Below, one piece after another: positions 44,384 through 55,120 of a stretch of DNA of 55,792 nucleotides. Within the stretch, counting starts at the first letter, position 1; every line of letters starts with the position of its first letter. Position numbers and translations under genes: made by a program. Source of the DNA: Branchiostoma floridae (taxonomy: Eukaryota; Chordata; Leptocardii; Amphioxiformes; Branchiostomatidae); the NCBI RefSeq assembly GCF_000003815.2, contig NC_049982.1, positions 26,159,596 through 26,215,387 of the forward strand. Reading direction: 5' to 3'. The notes beneath the pieces were generated by a model that was not told where the DNA came from, searched no databases, and saw only the letters and a list, made by a program, of their open reading frames with translations.

Positions 44384-45565
44384 ATGACCAACAATCTGTT
44401 AAGTAAAACAATCATGACCACTACTTCCGATCAACCCTCAGATCAACCCCTCCACGAAACTAGCAACTGTGATTTAAGCTCTTTACTCTTTAACCCATTT
44501 GACTTAAATGAAAATGTAAGTGAATCGCCCTATTCCTCTTATGACCCTGATGTTAACTTCTTTAGCTACTATCATAGTTCCTTCAAGAACACTACACAGT
44601 ACTACAACAGTGACTCTTTGAACACATGTCTATCAAGTAAAAGTACATCAACTTCTCTCTCCATGTTCCATTTGAATGTCAGAAGCCTTCCCCGCCACTT
44701 CGAGGAGCTCAATGAATACCTCTACACTCTAAAACATAGGTTTTCAGCAATTGCCCTTACAGAAACGTGGCTTACCGATATCAATTGTCAAAATTACAAT
44801 ATTCCTGGATATAAAAGTATTCATCACTGCAGACAAAACAAGTTAGGAGGGGGGGTTTCCCTATACATTAGGGATGATTTATCATATACAGAAAGAAAAG
44901 ATCTAGAGTTCGAAATTGATGAATCAGGCACGCAGTGTATATTCATTGAACTGTGCTCAAGTCACGATGAGGGGAAAAAAGTAATAATTGGTTGTGTATA
45001 CAGGCCTCCTAATACCGAAATTCAACAGTTTAATGATCAATTGACAGAGTGTATGAGTAAGATAAACAAAGAAAAGAGTACCTGCTTTATCCTAGGTGAT
45101 TTTAATATTGATTTACTTAAAACCTCACATTCCCCTACTAATGACCACATTAATAACCTTTTCTCCTCCTCATTCTTCCCTCTTGTGTACAAGCCTACCA
45201 GAATCACCACACATTCTGCTACTTTAATTGATAATATATATACGAACACACTTAACTCCAACTTAAGGGTTGGAATCATGGTTACGGACATATCGGATCA
45301 CTTACCAATATTCTTGATATCTGGAATAGAGGAGCCTTTGAATAACGATACTTGGTATTCTTATCGCCAGATTAATGAGACGAACAAAGAAAAATTCATT
45401 GAATCCCTAACAAGGACAACTTGGGACCCCGTTTTGGAAGAAACAGATACAGAAATGGCTTACGACAAATTCCTTACTACATTTACCTTACTTTTTGACG
45501 AATCATTTCCAATGAAAACAGCGAGAATCGGTCAACATTCCCGCAGAAAACCATGGTTGACACGT
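44384..45565 (+). CDS. LINE ORF2, endonuclease part only (left copy, cut by gap)
   Basis: The first 394 residues of ORF2, identical to the right-arm copy, with a complete endonuclease domain (HLNVRS, ETWL, GDFN, SDHLP). The gap removes the reverse transcriptase. Coding after the gap (from 45,666) is not LINE. Confidence 0.9.
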
Positions 45566-45665
45566 NNNNNNNNNNNNNNNNNNNNNNNNNNNNNNNNNNN
45601 NNNNNNNNNNNNNNNNNNNNNNNNNNNNNNNNNNNNNNNNNNNNNNNNNNNNNNNNNNNNNNNNN
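45566..45665. other. Sequence gap (100 N) ending the left arm
   Basis: Placeholder-size gap exactly where inverted-repeat identity stops. Confidence 1.
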
Positions 45666-47218
45666 TTAAACCCAGGCACACAGCAGCAAAATAGATATGC
45701 CGACAAATCTGTCAGCTGTCGACATTCGATCCGTTGATTTTTTATTGACTACTTTTGGCGACACCTCAGGGACGGAGCCTTTAGTATGAGTAAATACGAT
45801 TGAGTCGCCAAACTTACTAAAAATTCCACGCATGCATTCTTTAGGGAATTCATTTTTGACAACACCTTGCAGTACAAGCCTATACATATATCAGAGAGGA
45901 ACTCTAGTCTTGGGGTATGGACTAAACAGCACTTTGTACACACTATTGTATTTTTCATTACAGTGTTGTTTTTTTTTTTTTTTTTTTTTTTTACCTTTCT
46001 ATTGAGACATAGGACAAAGGCTGCTGAAACAATGGCTTTCGCGTCTTCCGTTCCTAGCGTTATTTGGTCATGACCCATGATTTTTGAGTGGCAGTTGATC
46101 AGGAGGTCTGGGTATAAGTACCTTGACAGCAGCTTTTATTGGCTACGCTCTCAGAGAGCGACCCTAATTACTATATAGTATTGTGTGCAGTTTGCAAAAT
46201 TCCAGGAACTTTTAAGGTTTTTTTTTTTACCTGGGCATACGAAGTTTTGGCTTTGATACCGTCCAATAGCTTAGGACAGAGGTGCAGTCACATCCAAACT
46301 AGTGGTTGCTCTTTGACATAATGGTTTGTAAATACTACATGGTAGCCCTTAAATCTGTGTAATGTAGAATTTTGCTTAAACTACAAATATTCAAGATATC
46401 AAAATCAGATATTTGTAACTAATTTTCAACATATTTATGTCATTTCACATTTCAATCGCTGGTAAACAGAGGCCACAAGAACCTTATTTTGAGTGGTTTT
46501 ATTTTTGTCCAAGCTAAATTTGATATACATGTGTATTATACATATAATGTTAGATAAGCTTTGCAAAATTGACATCTTTTCCTTAAAGAAGAACGTGCAC
46601 TTGGAGAAAAAAACAAGTGTACGAGCCATTTAAGATAAAGATATAAATCAAGACTGGACAGCATGCTTAAAAGTCAGCTAAATTAGAAGGTCCACTCTAT
46701 GACATTATGACATACAGAAAGTAGATTCTCCTACCGTTTCTTTACATAGTATGCTATACCAATCCTATACTATAGTATTTCATAACAATATTTAGGGAGA
46801 AAAGTTACAACACCATTGCATCATACAAACATGTTTTAAAACTGTAATATTTCAACACCTTGGCTGCCCAATGGGGTGCTTGTTTACAGCATGTTGATGT
46901 TTACCAACAGGAGGGTCTAGTTTAAATTTGAGATGGTGTTTCTCCCTCAGCGAACTTTGTACAGCTTGTGTTTTTTCGCAGTTCACAAAAAGCAGGAATC
47001 TGCCAAAAACACCCCTGCAGTTTTAAAATCAACTACTAGGAGCCCCAAAACCTATACCACAATTTCCTGACATCAAAAACAATACCTCCGTTTTCAAAAA
47101 AAAAAAAATTATGTCACTTTGCCAGAAAAGAATCTATCGCTCTTTGACATTGGGTCCTTCAACGTCTAGCAGCCGATGCAAGGCAATGAGAATGTAAGAA
47201 TTTCCCATGTAATAAAAT
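45666..47218. other. Sequence downstream of the kinase gene, no other gene
   Basis: AT-rich. Contains a T24 run at 45,969-45,992 (A24 on the kinase strand, 1.2 kb past its stop) and a minus-strand AATAAA (46,497-46,502). No coding signature; it does not match the LINE continuation expected after the gap. Confidence 0.5.
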
Positions 47219-49654
47219 TCATTGCCATGAAATGCCATGATCAACTAGGTGAGCAACGTGTCTCGGTGGTCTCAGCTGGTCGATCTTTTGCAGCAGTTCT
47301 TCAGGAGTCGGTCGCTTCGTTGGATCCACTATCCAGCAGGACCTGATGATGCGGTACACCGACTTGGGACAGTTCTCCGGCTGCTGCAGACGGACTCCTT
47401 TCTTCAACAGCTCCAACATTGCGCACACGTCCGGGTGCATCGGACCACCAGCATAGCGCGGCTCCTCCCCGAAGCTGGCGATCTCCCACAGCAGCACGCC
47501 GTACGACCACACGTCACTCTCGCACGTATACACCCCGTCCCGTAACGACTCCACGGCCATCCACTTCAGCGGCAACAGTTCCTCCTCCCCGCCCTGGTTG
47601 GTGCGCTCGTACGCCGACGACACGTAAACGTCACGCGACAGTCCGAAATCCGCGATCTTGGCCACCTTCCTGTCGCTGATGACGACGTTACGAGCTGCGA
47701 TGTCCCTGTGCACGATCTTCAGACGTGCCAGCTCTGATAACCCACTGGCCACACCAGAAGCAAACCCGAGTCGTTCTAACAGTCTCCTGTGTCCTGTCAC
47801 CTTGCACTCTTCTCTCAAACTCCACAAGTATCGCCGCAGCTCTTCATTAGTCGCGTACTCTACGACAATGTACTGTGGCTCCGATTTTGTCAGGACTCCG
47901 TAAAACTTCACCACGTTCGGGTGTCCCTCTTTGTCTTCGTGGATTCTTGCGAGAATGTCCATCTCTCGGCGAAAGTCGCGGTCATGCGGTCGGGCCGGAT
48001 ACTTTTGGCGGCAACCAAAACCTGGTAACCTTCGGGCACGCGCAGTCTTCCCCGCACGACATGACCGAACTCTCCCTCACCGATCATGTGTTCGAAATGA
48101 ATGTCTTCTTTGTCTAGTTCCCATGATGAGAGGGTTTCCATTTCTATGTCCACCTCACCAGGGTCACAATTAAGATGCAACCGACTATGAACCATGGAAG
48201 GAATAACGGAAGTCAACAGAATAACAACTTGGTTATTTTCAGGTTTGGATTCGACGTTCTCGCACGCCTAACCCCACTGTCCTTCTGCACAAATACAGGT
48301 GCCGTTCACTACATCGCACGATGTTTTGTTCTGACAATCGCAGTTCTTGCTACAGTTCAGCCCAAATGTGCCGGGTGCGCAGGTGTGCTCACACCTGTCG
48401 CCATGACGTCGGCCGGGAGGACACAGACAACCGGCCTCCCACCTGTCACACGTCCCTCCGTACTGACAGTCACACACCTGGCTGCAAGCTTCTCCATAAT
48501 AGTTTGGTGAACATTCGGTAGCGCCGAGGACGAAGGTTGCATTCATTACTCCACCATCTACAGCTTTTACCACACAAGTATACTCGCCATTGGCTGATTC
48601 TAAGATGGGCTGAAAGTTGATAGAACTGTTCTGCATTTCCGCTTCTTCAACGATTCTTAAGTTTGTGTCATTATGATTACTTTCTGCTTGGTGAAGCCAG
48701 GATATGTTGGCCACATGGATGTGTGGAGCCAGGCAGGTCAAGGTCAGATTGGTGCCGATGTACTTCACGACTGAATCGCCAGGTGTCTCTACGATGACGA
48801 CCTCAGACCAGGGGACGTCACATGCCCGTCCTCTCCAGCCCGGACGGCACTCACACGCACCGTTAAAGCCGTGACAACGAGCCCCGTTCTTACAAACACA
48901 GTCATTGTCACAGTACAGTCTGTACATACCCTCGGGACATCCTGTAATGTTGTACTTTAATATGAACTCCACAGGTACCGTGGTACCATAAAATGTGATG
49001 ATAGCGTCACATTGTGCCTCATAGATCGAAGTCGACCACATGTCAGTACATGTCCCTCTACAAGCACGATATAACGGACACCTTCCGTCGTGTCGCACCA
49101 CCCCCCCTGTGCCCACTTAGGCAGCGTATCGTTCAGAGAATAGTCCACAAATGTCAACTTACCCTTACTTCTCAACTGTGGGTCGCGACACTGAAACTCA
49201 ATTCTGCCTCGGTTCGGTTCTGGGGCGCCTCTAGCTCCGGACGTAACACGTCTGCTTCGTCAAATTTGGTCAAACCGACACACAATCGAAGGGAGCATTC
49301 TTCCATGATAGAATCGACGGCTTCGTGGCGCCATGGGGGTATTATGTCGTCGTAGTGTTGTCGGACAACGCCATCTACAAAATGTATCAAGACAACGTGT
49401 CGTCCGCTAACTACAACAGGCTCATCCGTCTCATTATCAGGTAAAACTGGCGTTTCGCACCGTTTGTCGTAGTACGGAGGGTATCCCGGCACGTCCATGA
49501 CCACTATGGTGAGGCTCACGAACCACTGAACCCTGCTGTCTTCTGTATTTGTCAGCTCCAGGGACAGGTTGTACCGCGGGTAGAACTCATAGTCCAGCGG
49601 TGCAGTCAAGATTAACGTCATATTCTCAACATCAACCTCAAACCGCCCCATATC
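47219..49654 (-). pseudogene. Receptor tyrosine kinase main body (cadherin-like, EGF, Ig, EGFs, kinase), intronless and interrupted
   Basis: Reading the minus strand: a cadherin-like segment (FEVDVENM, LDYEFYPRYNLSLEL), an unassigned cysteine-containing stretch, an EGF module (48,819-48,939), an Ig domain (48,523-48,783), two or more EGF/MEGF-type modules (48,271-48,513), then a tyrosine kinase (glycine loop GEGEFG at 48,064-48,081, lysine of VAAKS near 48,005, HRDIAARN at 47,687-47,710, DFG at 47,642-47,650, LPLKWMAVESL, DVWSYGVLLWEI), stop at 47,219. Kinase residues are all present. No introns are visible over 2.4 kb. Reading needs one extra base near 49,222 (C run), near 49,101 (G7 run) and near 47,983; there is also an in-frame TAG at 48,268-48,270. 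Between EGF and kinase only VVILLTSVIPSMV is hydrophobic, too short for a membrane span. The EGF/Ig mix recalls Tie receptors; the cadherin start recalls Ret. Subfamily not assigned. The first coding part lies beyond the LINE at 54,037-54,263. Confidence 0.8.
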
Positions 49655-49799
49655 GTTTGTTTGTTTGTTTGTTTATTTATTCGCACACAAGTGTTACATT
49701 AAAACACATAACGGAAACAATGGATAAAACAGGTGCAGGAGGAGGGAAAAAGCTTGTGAAGCTTATACTTAGCCCTCCTCCTTTAAACTAAACAAAATT

Positions 49800-50056
49800 G
49801 ATTATGATATATAATAATAAAGTAAAGTAATACATAGAATAATAATGATACAATAAGGATAACCAAGTAATTAATGGTATGAATTAACAATGAATGATAA
49901 AGTAACGTAATATGTAGAAAATGATAATGATGCAATATGGATAACCATGTAATTAATGGTTTGACTTAACAATAAATAATAAATCAGCATAATACTTAGA
50001 AAATGATAATAGTGCAATAAGGATGATCAAATAATGGAATGAATTAAGATAATATG
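49800..50056 (-). repeat. Tandem repeats in the LINE 3' UTR
   Basis: Three diverged units of about 85 bases, marked by AATGATA(A/C)TG...CAATA(A/T)GGATAACCA and TAATTAATGGT. They lie between the ORF2 stop and the AAAC tail. Confidence 0.7.
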
Positions 50057-50076
50057 ATTAAAAAAAACTGTGGCTA

Positions 50077-53000
50077 CTACAGGGGGCTCGGATGGATTAA
50101 CAGATGGATTTTCAGATTACGTTTAAAAGTCAGGAGAGAGGAGGTAAGATTCTTAAGGGAGGGGGGAAGATCATTCCATATTTTAACACACTTGTATTTG
50201 ACAGACATTTGGGCAAGAGAGGTTCTGAATAGGGGGATGTGCAGATTTGTGCTTTGGCGAGTTTGATAATTGTGAAACTGCGAGCGAAAATTAAGAAAGC
50301 TGTCAAAGGTATCGGGGAGAGTATGGTTTATGTGTTGGGCTGTGAATAGAGCAAGCTGAAATCTGTTAACGTCATAGATATTCAAAATTCTAAGTTTCTC
50401 AAATAGTGGTGAAGAGTGAGTATAGAAACTCGAACATGTCGCAATGCGTAGAAATTTTTTCTGTAGAATTAATAAAGGGTGTAGAGAAGTTTTGTAGGCG
50501 TTTCCCCAAACAATATTACAATAAATGAGATATGGATAGATTAGACTGTTATATATGGTTAATAGGGTTCTCTGGGATAAAAGATGTCTAATTTTCCCTA
50601 TGATCCCGATAGTTTTTGAAATTTTATTTAATATCATAGCAATGTGGGGTTTCCATGTTAGCCGATCATCAATAAGTACTCCTAGGAACTTAGCCTGGCA
50701 TTCTTGGNNNNNNNNNNNNNNNNNNNNNNNNNNNNNNNNNNNNNNNNNNNNNNNNNNNNNNNNNNNNNNNNNNNNNNNNNNNNNNNNNNNNNNNNNNNNN
50801 NNNNNNNAGATATTGGCATTTTTCTTATTATATGTCTTGTTTTACTACAAAAGATAAGATAGTACGTCTTTTTAATATTAACAGATAGCTTGTTGGTTTC
50901 GAACCATGTGATGACTTTTTCTAATTCCTGATTGGTTAGACGTATTAACGAATCATAGTCTGCATGTGAGAGGAAGAGATTTGTATCATCAGCAAATAGG
51001 ATAAAAAAGAATATTTTGGATGCTTCAGCAAGATCATTAACATATATTAAAAACAATAAGGGTCCCAGAATTGATCCCTGGGGAACTCCACAATTTATCA
51101 GTTTGCATGAAGATGTATAGCCATTGAGGGTGACATATTGTTTTCTATCAGATAGATAGCTCTTAAACCACTTGAGTGCCGTGTCATTAATGCCATATTT
51201 ATTTAGCTTTTTGAGAAGAATAGAATGGTTTACCGTATCGAATGCCTTACTTAGATCTAAAAATATCCCTATGGTAAATTCATTGTTGTCAATAGCTGTA
51301 GTAATTTTATCGATTAATTGGATAAGTGCCATGGAAGTAGAGAATCCCCTTCTGAAACCATATTGATGTTTGTATAGAATGTCATTTTGATCTAAATGCT
51401 TTAAAAGACGATTGTATATCAATTTTTCGAGAATTTTGGAGATGCACGGTAGAACTGAAATAGGGCGGTAATTACTTACCGAGGTAGAATCATTACTTTT
51501 AAATATAGGAATCACTTTGGCAATTTTGGTTGATTTAGGGACCACACCGCTCTGAATGGATAATGTTAGGATATGTATAAGAGGACGAATGATATAAGGT
51601 AGGGATATTTTGATTATTTTTGCGCTGATTCCATCGTGTCCAGCAGCGGAATCTTTCAGGTTTCGTACTATATCTAAAATTTCAGCAGTGGACGGGGGTT
51701 CAAATGACGTTAGTTGCCTATTCAGATGAGTTTTGATGTAATCGAGGGGATCTTTCGCTACGATGGGTATTTTGCTTTCTAAGGTAGGGCCGACATTAAC
51801 AAAAAAATCATTAAATTCTTCGCACATCTTATCTTTATCTGTGATAGTTCGGGCACCGGTTTGTATTTTGTGTGGGGCTGCTTTAGATTTATCACTACGA
51901 TTTAGTAAGTCGTTAATTACGTTCCATGTTTGTTTTACATTCTTGGAGGCCTCTGTGAATTTCCTGTGGTAATAATTCTTTTTGGCAATTCTTAATGTAT
52001 GATTTAATTTGTTTTTGTACACTTTGTAGGTACTCTCAGACAGAGGGGTAGGGTTTTTAACATATTTCACATAAAGTTTGTTTTTCTTCTTAATCGACTT
52101 GAGTAGACCACGTGTCAACCATGGTTTTCTGCGGGAATGTTGACCGATTCTCGCTGTTTTCATTGGAAATGATTCGTCAAAAAGTAAGGTAAATGTAGTA
52201 AGGAATTTGTCGTAAGCCATTTCTGTATCTGTTTCTTCCAAAACGGGGTCCCAAGTTGTCCTTGTTAGGGATTCAATGAATTTTTCTTTGTTCGTCTCAT
52301 TAATCTGGCGATAAGAATACCAAGTATCGTTATTCAAAGGCTCCTCTATTCCAGATATCAAGAATATTGGTAAGTGATCCGATATGTCCGTAACCATGAT
52401 TCCAACCCTTAAGTTGGAGTTAAGTGTGTTCGTATATATATTATCAATTAAAGTAGCAGAATGTGTGGTGATTCTGGTAGGCTTGTACACAAGAGGGAAG
52501 AATGAGGAGGAGAAAAGGTTATTAATGTGGTCATTAGTAGGGGAATGTGAGGTTTTAAGTAAATCAATATTAAAATCACCTAGGATAAAGCAGGTACTCT
52601 TTTCTTTGTTTATCTTACTCATACACTCTGTCAATTGATCATTAAACTGTTGAATTTCGGTATTAGGAGGCCTGTATACACAACCAATTATTACTTTTTT
52701 CCCCTCATCGTGACTTGAGCACAGTTCAATGAATATACACTGCGTGCCTGATTCATCAATTTCGAACTCTAGATCTTTTCTTTCTGTATATGATAAATCA
52801 TCCCTAATGTATAGGGAAACCCCCCCTCCTAACTTGTTTTGTCTGCAGTGATGAATACTTTTATATCCAGGAATATTGTAATTTTGACAATTGATATCGG
52901 TAAGCCACGTTTCTGTAAGGGCAATTGCTGAAAACCTATGTTTTAGAGTGTAGAGGTATTCATTGAGCTCCTCGAAGTGGCGGGGAAGGCTTCTGACATT

Positions 53001-53291
53001 CAAATGGAACATGGAGAGAGAAGTTGATGTACTTTTACTTGATAGACATGTGTTCAAAGAGTCACTGTTGTAGTACTGTGTAGTGTTCTTGAAGGAACTA
53101 TGATAGTAGCTAAAGAAGTTAACATCAGGGTCATAAGAGGAATAGGGCGATTCACTTACATTTTCATTTAAGTCAAATGGGTTAAAGAGTAAAGAGCTTA
53201 AATCACAGTTGCTAGTTTCGTGGAGGGGTTGATCTGAGGGTTGATCGGAAGTAGTGGTCATGATTGTTTTACTTAACAGATTGTTGGTCAT
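50077..53291 (-). CDS. LINE ORF2 protein: endonuclease plus reverse transcriptase
   Basis: Nicks target DNA and copies the LINE RNA at the nick. Residues about 92-310 are an apurinic-type endonuclease: HLNVRS (96-101), ETWL (127-130), YRPP (206-209), GDFN (238-241), SDHLP (304-308). Residues about 545-815 are the reverse transcriptase: NYRPISVLP, QYGFRRGFST, LDLSKAFD (catalytic D679), GVPQGS (735-740), FADD (catalytic D768, D769). A 100-N gap (50,708-50,807) falls after about residue 828; on its far side the frame resumes as KFLGVLIDDRLTWKPH in another phase, which only reflects the unknown gap length. It ends at a stop at 50,077. The start ATG is 39 bases after the ORF1 stop. No internal stop or frameshift outside the gap. 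Confidence 0.9.
50708..50807. other. Sequence gap (100 N) inside LINE ORF2
   Basis: Placeholder gap; protein continues on both sides. Confidence 1.
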
Positions 53292-53330
53292 GTGACGCAG
53301 TCTCGGATGTGTCCAAAATGTTCAGGATTA

Positions 53331-54036
53331 TCACGAGTCAGAAGTAGAAGCACCAGATGATGCCCTGGTGGATCTTGGGTCTTGTCTGCGACGTCCGGTA
53401 TCCGTTCCTTCGTTGTTGGAGTGCCTCTGGGTAGTACTTCTGGTTGTCGGCCTCGGGGGATGCACGATGAGACGATCGTAGCGGAGGTACGCGACGTTGC
53501 CCCTCTCCCTGGCGGCCTTCATTTCTGGGATGAGCTCCTTTCTTTTCTGTCTAACAGCCTCAGAAAAGTCTTCGTTAATGAAAATGTGGCTGCCCTTAAG
53601 GTACCTGGCACGTTGTAGAATGGTCTCTTTGTCCTTGAACCTCAGCAACTTGGCCACAATAGATCGTGGACGTGCGTCTGGCTGGAAGCGTCCATTTCTG
53701 TGAGCCCGCTCGATTTCGATCTTCTTTGGATCTAGCTGCAATTTGTCTTTCAGTAGGCTTCTTACCTTTTGCTCACATTCTTCCCATGATTCTTCCTTGA
53801 CGTCGGTTATGCCATCTATCAGAATGTTGTTACGCCTCGTCTGATTTTCTAGGTAGTCTGTTTTGTTGTGATTCGAGGTTATGTCGGTCTTCAGTTGCAA
53901 TATCTTTGCTTCAATCTCTTTGATTCTCTGTTCTTGTCGTTGGGAATTAGTCTGAATGTCTTCAATATCTTTTTGTGAGTACTGGAGACTGACCTTGATT
54001 TCTTGGACTTCGCGTATAAGGTTGTCAATTCTCAAT
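53331..54036 (-). CDS. LINE ORF1 protein (5'-truncated), in frame with host signal peptide
   Basis: ORF1 proteins coat LINE RNA. The open frame of 324 residues begins in host sequence (54,305 or better 54,263) and crosses into the LINE after residue 89. LINE-derived part: coiled coil (about 91-155, heptad-like IREVQEIKVSLQ, QRIKEIEAKILQLK), an RRM-like fold (about 156-225, NNILIDGI, PRSIVAKLLRF) and the C-terminal domain of the L1-type Transposase_22 family (about 226-282, GSHIFINEDFS, VAYLRYDRLIVH), then a basic Ser/Thr-rich tail. Its normal N-terminus is absent. Whether the chimera is translated is unknown; if so it would carry a secretion signal. Confidence 0.8.
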
Positions 54037-54263
54037 TCGTTGCCTCCGGTGATGTTTACTGACCATGATTTTCCGTTTTCTACTTCCGTGAAGCCAATAA
54101 CACTTGAATTCACAAAGTCTAGCAAGTGCTTGACTGTGGTGCCGACGGACACATCCTCTGGTATGGCGACATCTTCACACCAAATCATGTCTTCTGGGAG
54201 GGCCTGGCACGATGAAAGCAGGTTGGCCACCAAGAATACGGCAAAAAATGTAGCACACGCCAT
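54037..54263 (-). pseudogene. Receptor tyrosine kinase first coding part (signal peptide), right copy
   Basis: ATG at 54,263 gives a signal peptide ending near SSCQA and the first half of a cadherin-like repeat (VSVGTTVKHLLDFVNSSV). It ends at VNITGGN, interrupted by the LINE. Joining across the insertion gives GGND-MGRFEVD, a sensible cadherin core, which is why I assign this piece and 47,219-49,654 to one gene. A start at 54,305 is also in frame, but 54,263 places the hydrophobic core correctly. Confidence 0.78.
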
Positions 54264-54880
54264 CTTTGCTTCTCTAGGTCGTGCAGATCTGTTTTCATAC
54301 GTCATTTTTCAAGTGATTGTTTTTCACGCAGGTGCGTTGGTTGGCCTTGGTTCCTGCTAGATATATAAGTATGTTTATACATGGTAGTTTAGAATGGTTA
54401 CTGGTCGTTTCGCTACATTAACAGTTCACTACAGTTTCGCTACATGACGGAAGTCGTTCCGCTCCATGGTAGAAGTCGTTCCGCTAGTTTTTTACATGTT
54501 ATTTCTGTAAATATCCTAATAATGGCGTACGAATTGGTTTTCCTATATTCACTTACGCGCGTCTACAGACATCATTGTATGAACGCTTTCTAATACCATA
54601 ATCATAAGACTATTTAGAGGCACAACATTCGAATGTAGTGAAACAACTTTTGTCATGAGGCCAAACAAATTTTGCTTTGTAGCGAAACAACTATGCTGAA
54701 TTGGCAATGTAGGAAAATGACTGGATGGTTTTGTAGAATCAAACAGTTACAGGGCCGCATATAGAAATGTGACAACAAAATGAGGGCATTCTTCAAAACA
54801 GCCGTGGGTGTCAGGTACAATGATCAACCATATTTGCGGCCATGACTCAGATGCTTTTCACCTTCATGAAAATGAATTGA

Positions 54881-55120
54881 CTGGTATAGTTTTAAAAAAA
54901 ATCACGGGTCTCAGTGGCAAGTGTGCAGATGTTGACACACTGGCAACACCAAATCCGTAGGTGTTTTTTGGCACCTTTAGACAGATTAGCCGTGAGGCTC
55001 GGTGGGCGTCAATCCACCGTCATGGGGGCAGGGACATGGCGAGTTTACTCAGGACCTTCTGAATCTGACTCCAACGCTCTAACCGCTGCGCCACACAGAC
55101 ACCCTCCTGGTATAGTTTTA
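54881..55120 (-). mobile_element. tRNA-derived SINE (right arm copy)
   Basis: Mirror of 42,555-42,794: SINE body 54,895-55,106 with the same 14-bp duplication on both sides. Both copies are part of the inverted repeat and do not represent independent insertions. Confidence 0.85.

Larger units (their letters stand above)
41889..45565 (+). repeat. Left arm of a 3.68-kb inverted repeat
   Basis: Each position x from 41,889 to 45,565 corresponds to 97,675 minus x on the other strand. The offset is constant throughout, so there are no net indels, and the encoded frames I compared in both arms are identical. The arm holds the Kelch-like 3' UTR, a SINE, the kinase 5' coding part and the LINE 5' part. 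It ends exactly at a 100-N gap. Confidence 0.95.
43639..45565 (+). mobile_element. CR1/L2-type LINE, 5' part (left arm copy)
   Basis: Mirror of 52,110-54,036. It contains truncated ORF1 and the first 394 codons of ORF2, and is cut by the gap at 45,566. The sequence beyond the gap does not match the expected continuation. Confidence 0.9.
49658..54036 (-). mobile_element. CR1/L2-type LINE inserted in the kinase coding sequence
   Basis: About 4.4 kb (including a 100-N gap), lacking its 5' end within ORF1. The 3' end is a short AAAC tandem tail (49,655-49,673). On the kinase strand, host sequence reads up to GGCAACGA at the 5' junction and resumes as AACGATATGG at the 3' junction; AACGA is common to both and may be a 5-bp target duplication, though the tail makes its left edge ambiguous. 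Both ORFs are open, so the insertion is young. Jockey superfamily by domain order; exact clade (CR1, L2, Crack) not resolved. Confidence 0.88.

Noticed and set aside
45037-45291. Minus-strand frame opposite LINE ORF2 (also 52,384-52,638)
   Set aside because: Shadow of the ORF2 endonuclease; occurs in both arms only because the arms are copies.
45969-45992. A24 run downstream of the kinase as proof of retroposition
   Set aside because: It lies 1.2 kb after the stop with no nearby poly(A) signal, and no target duplication could be identified.
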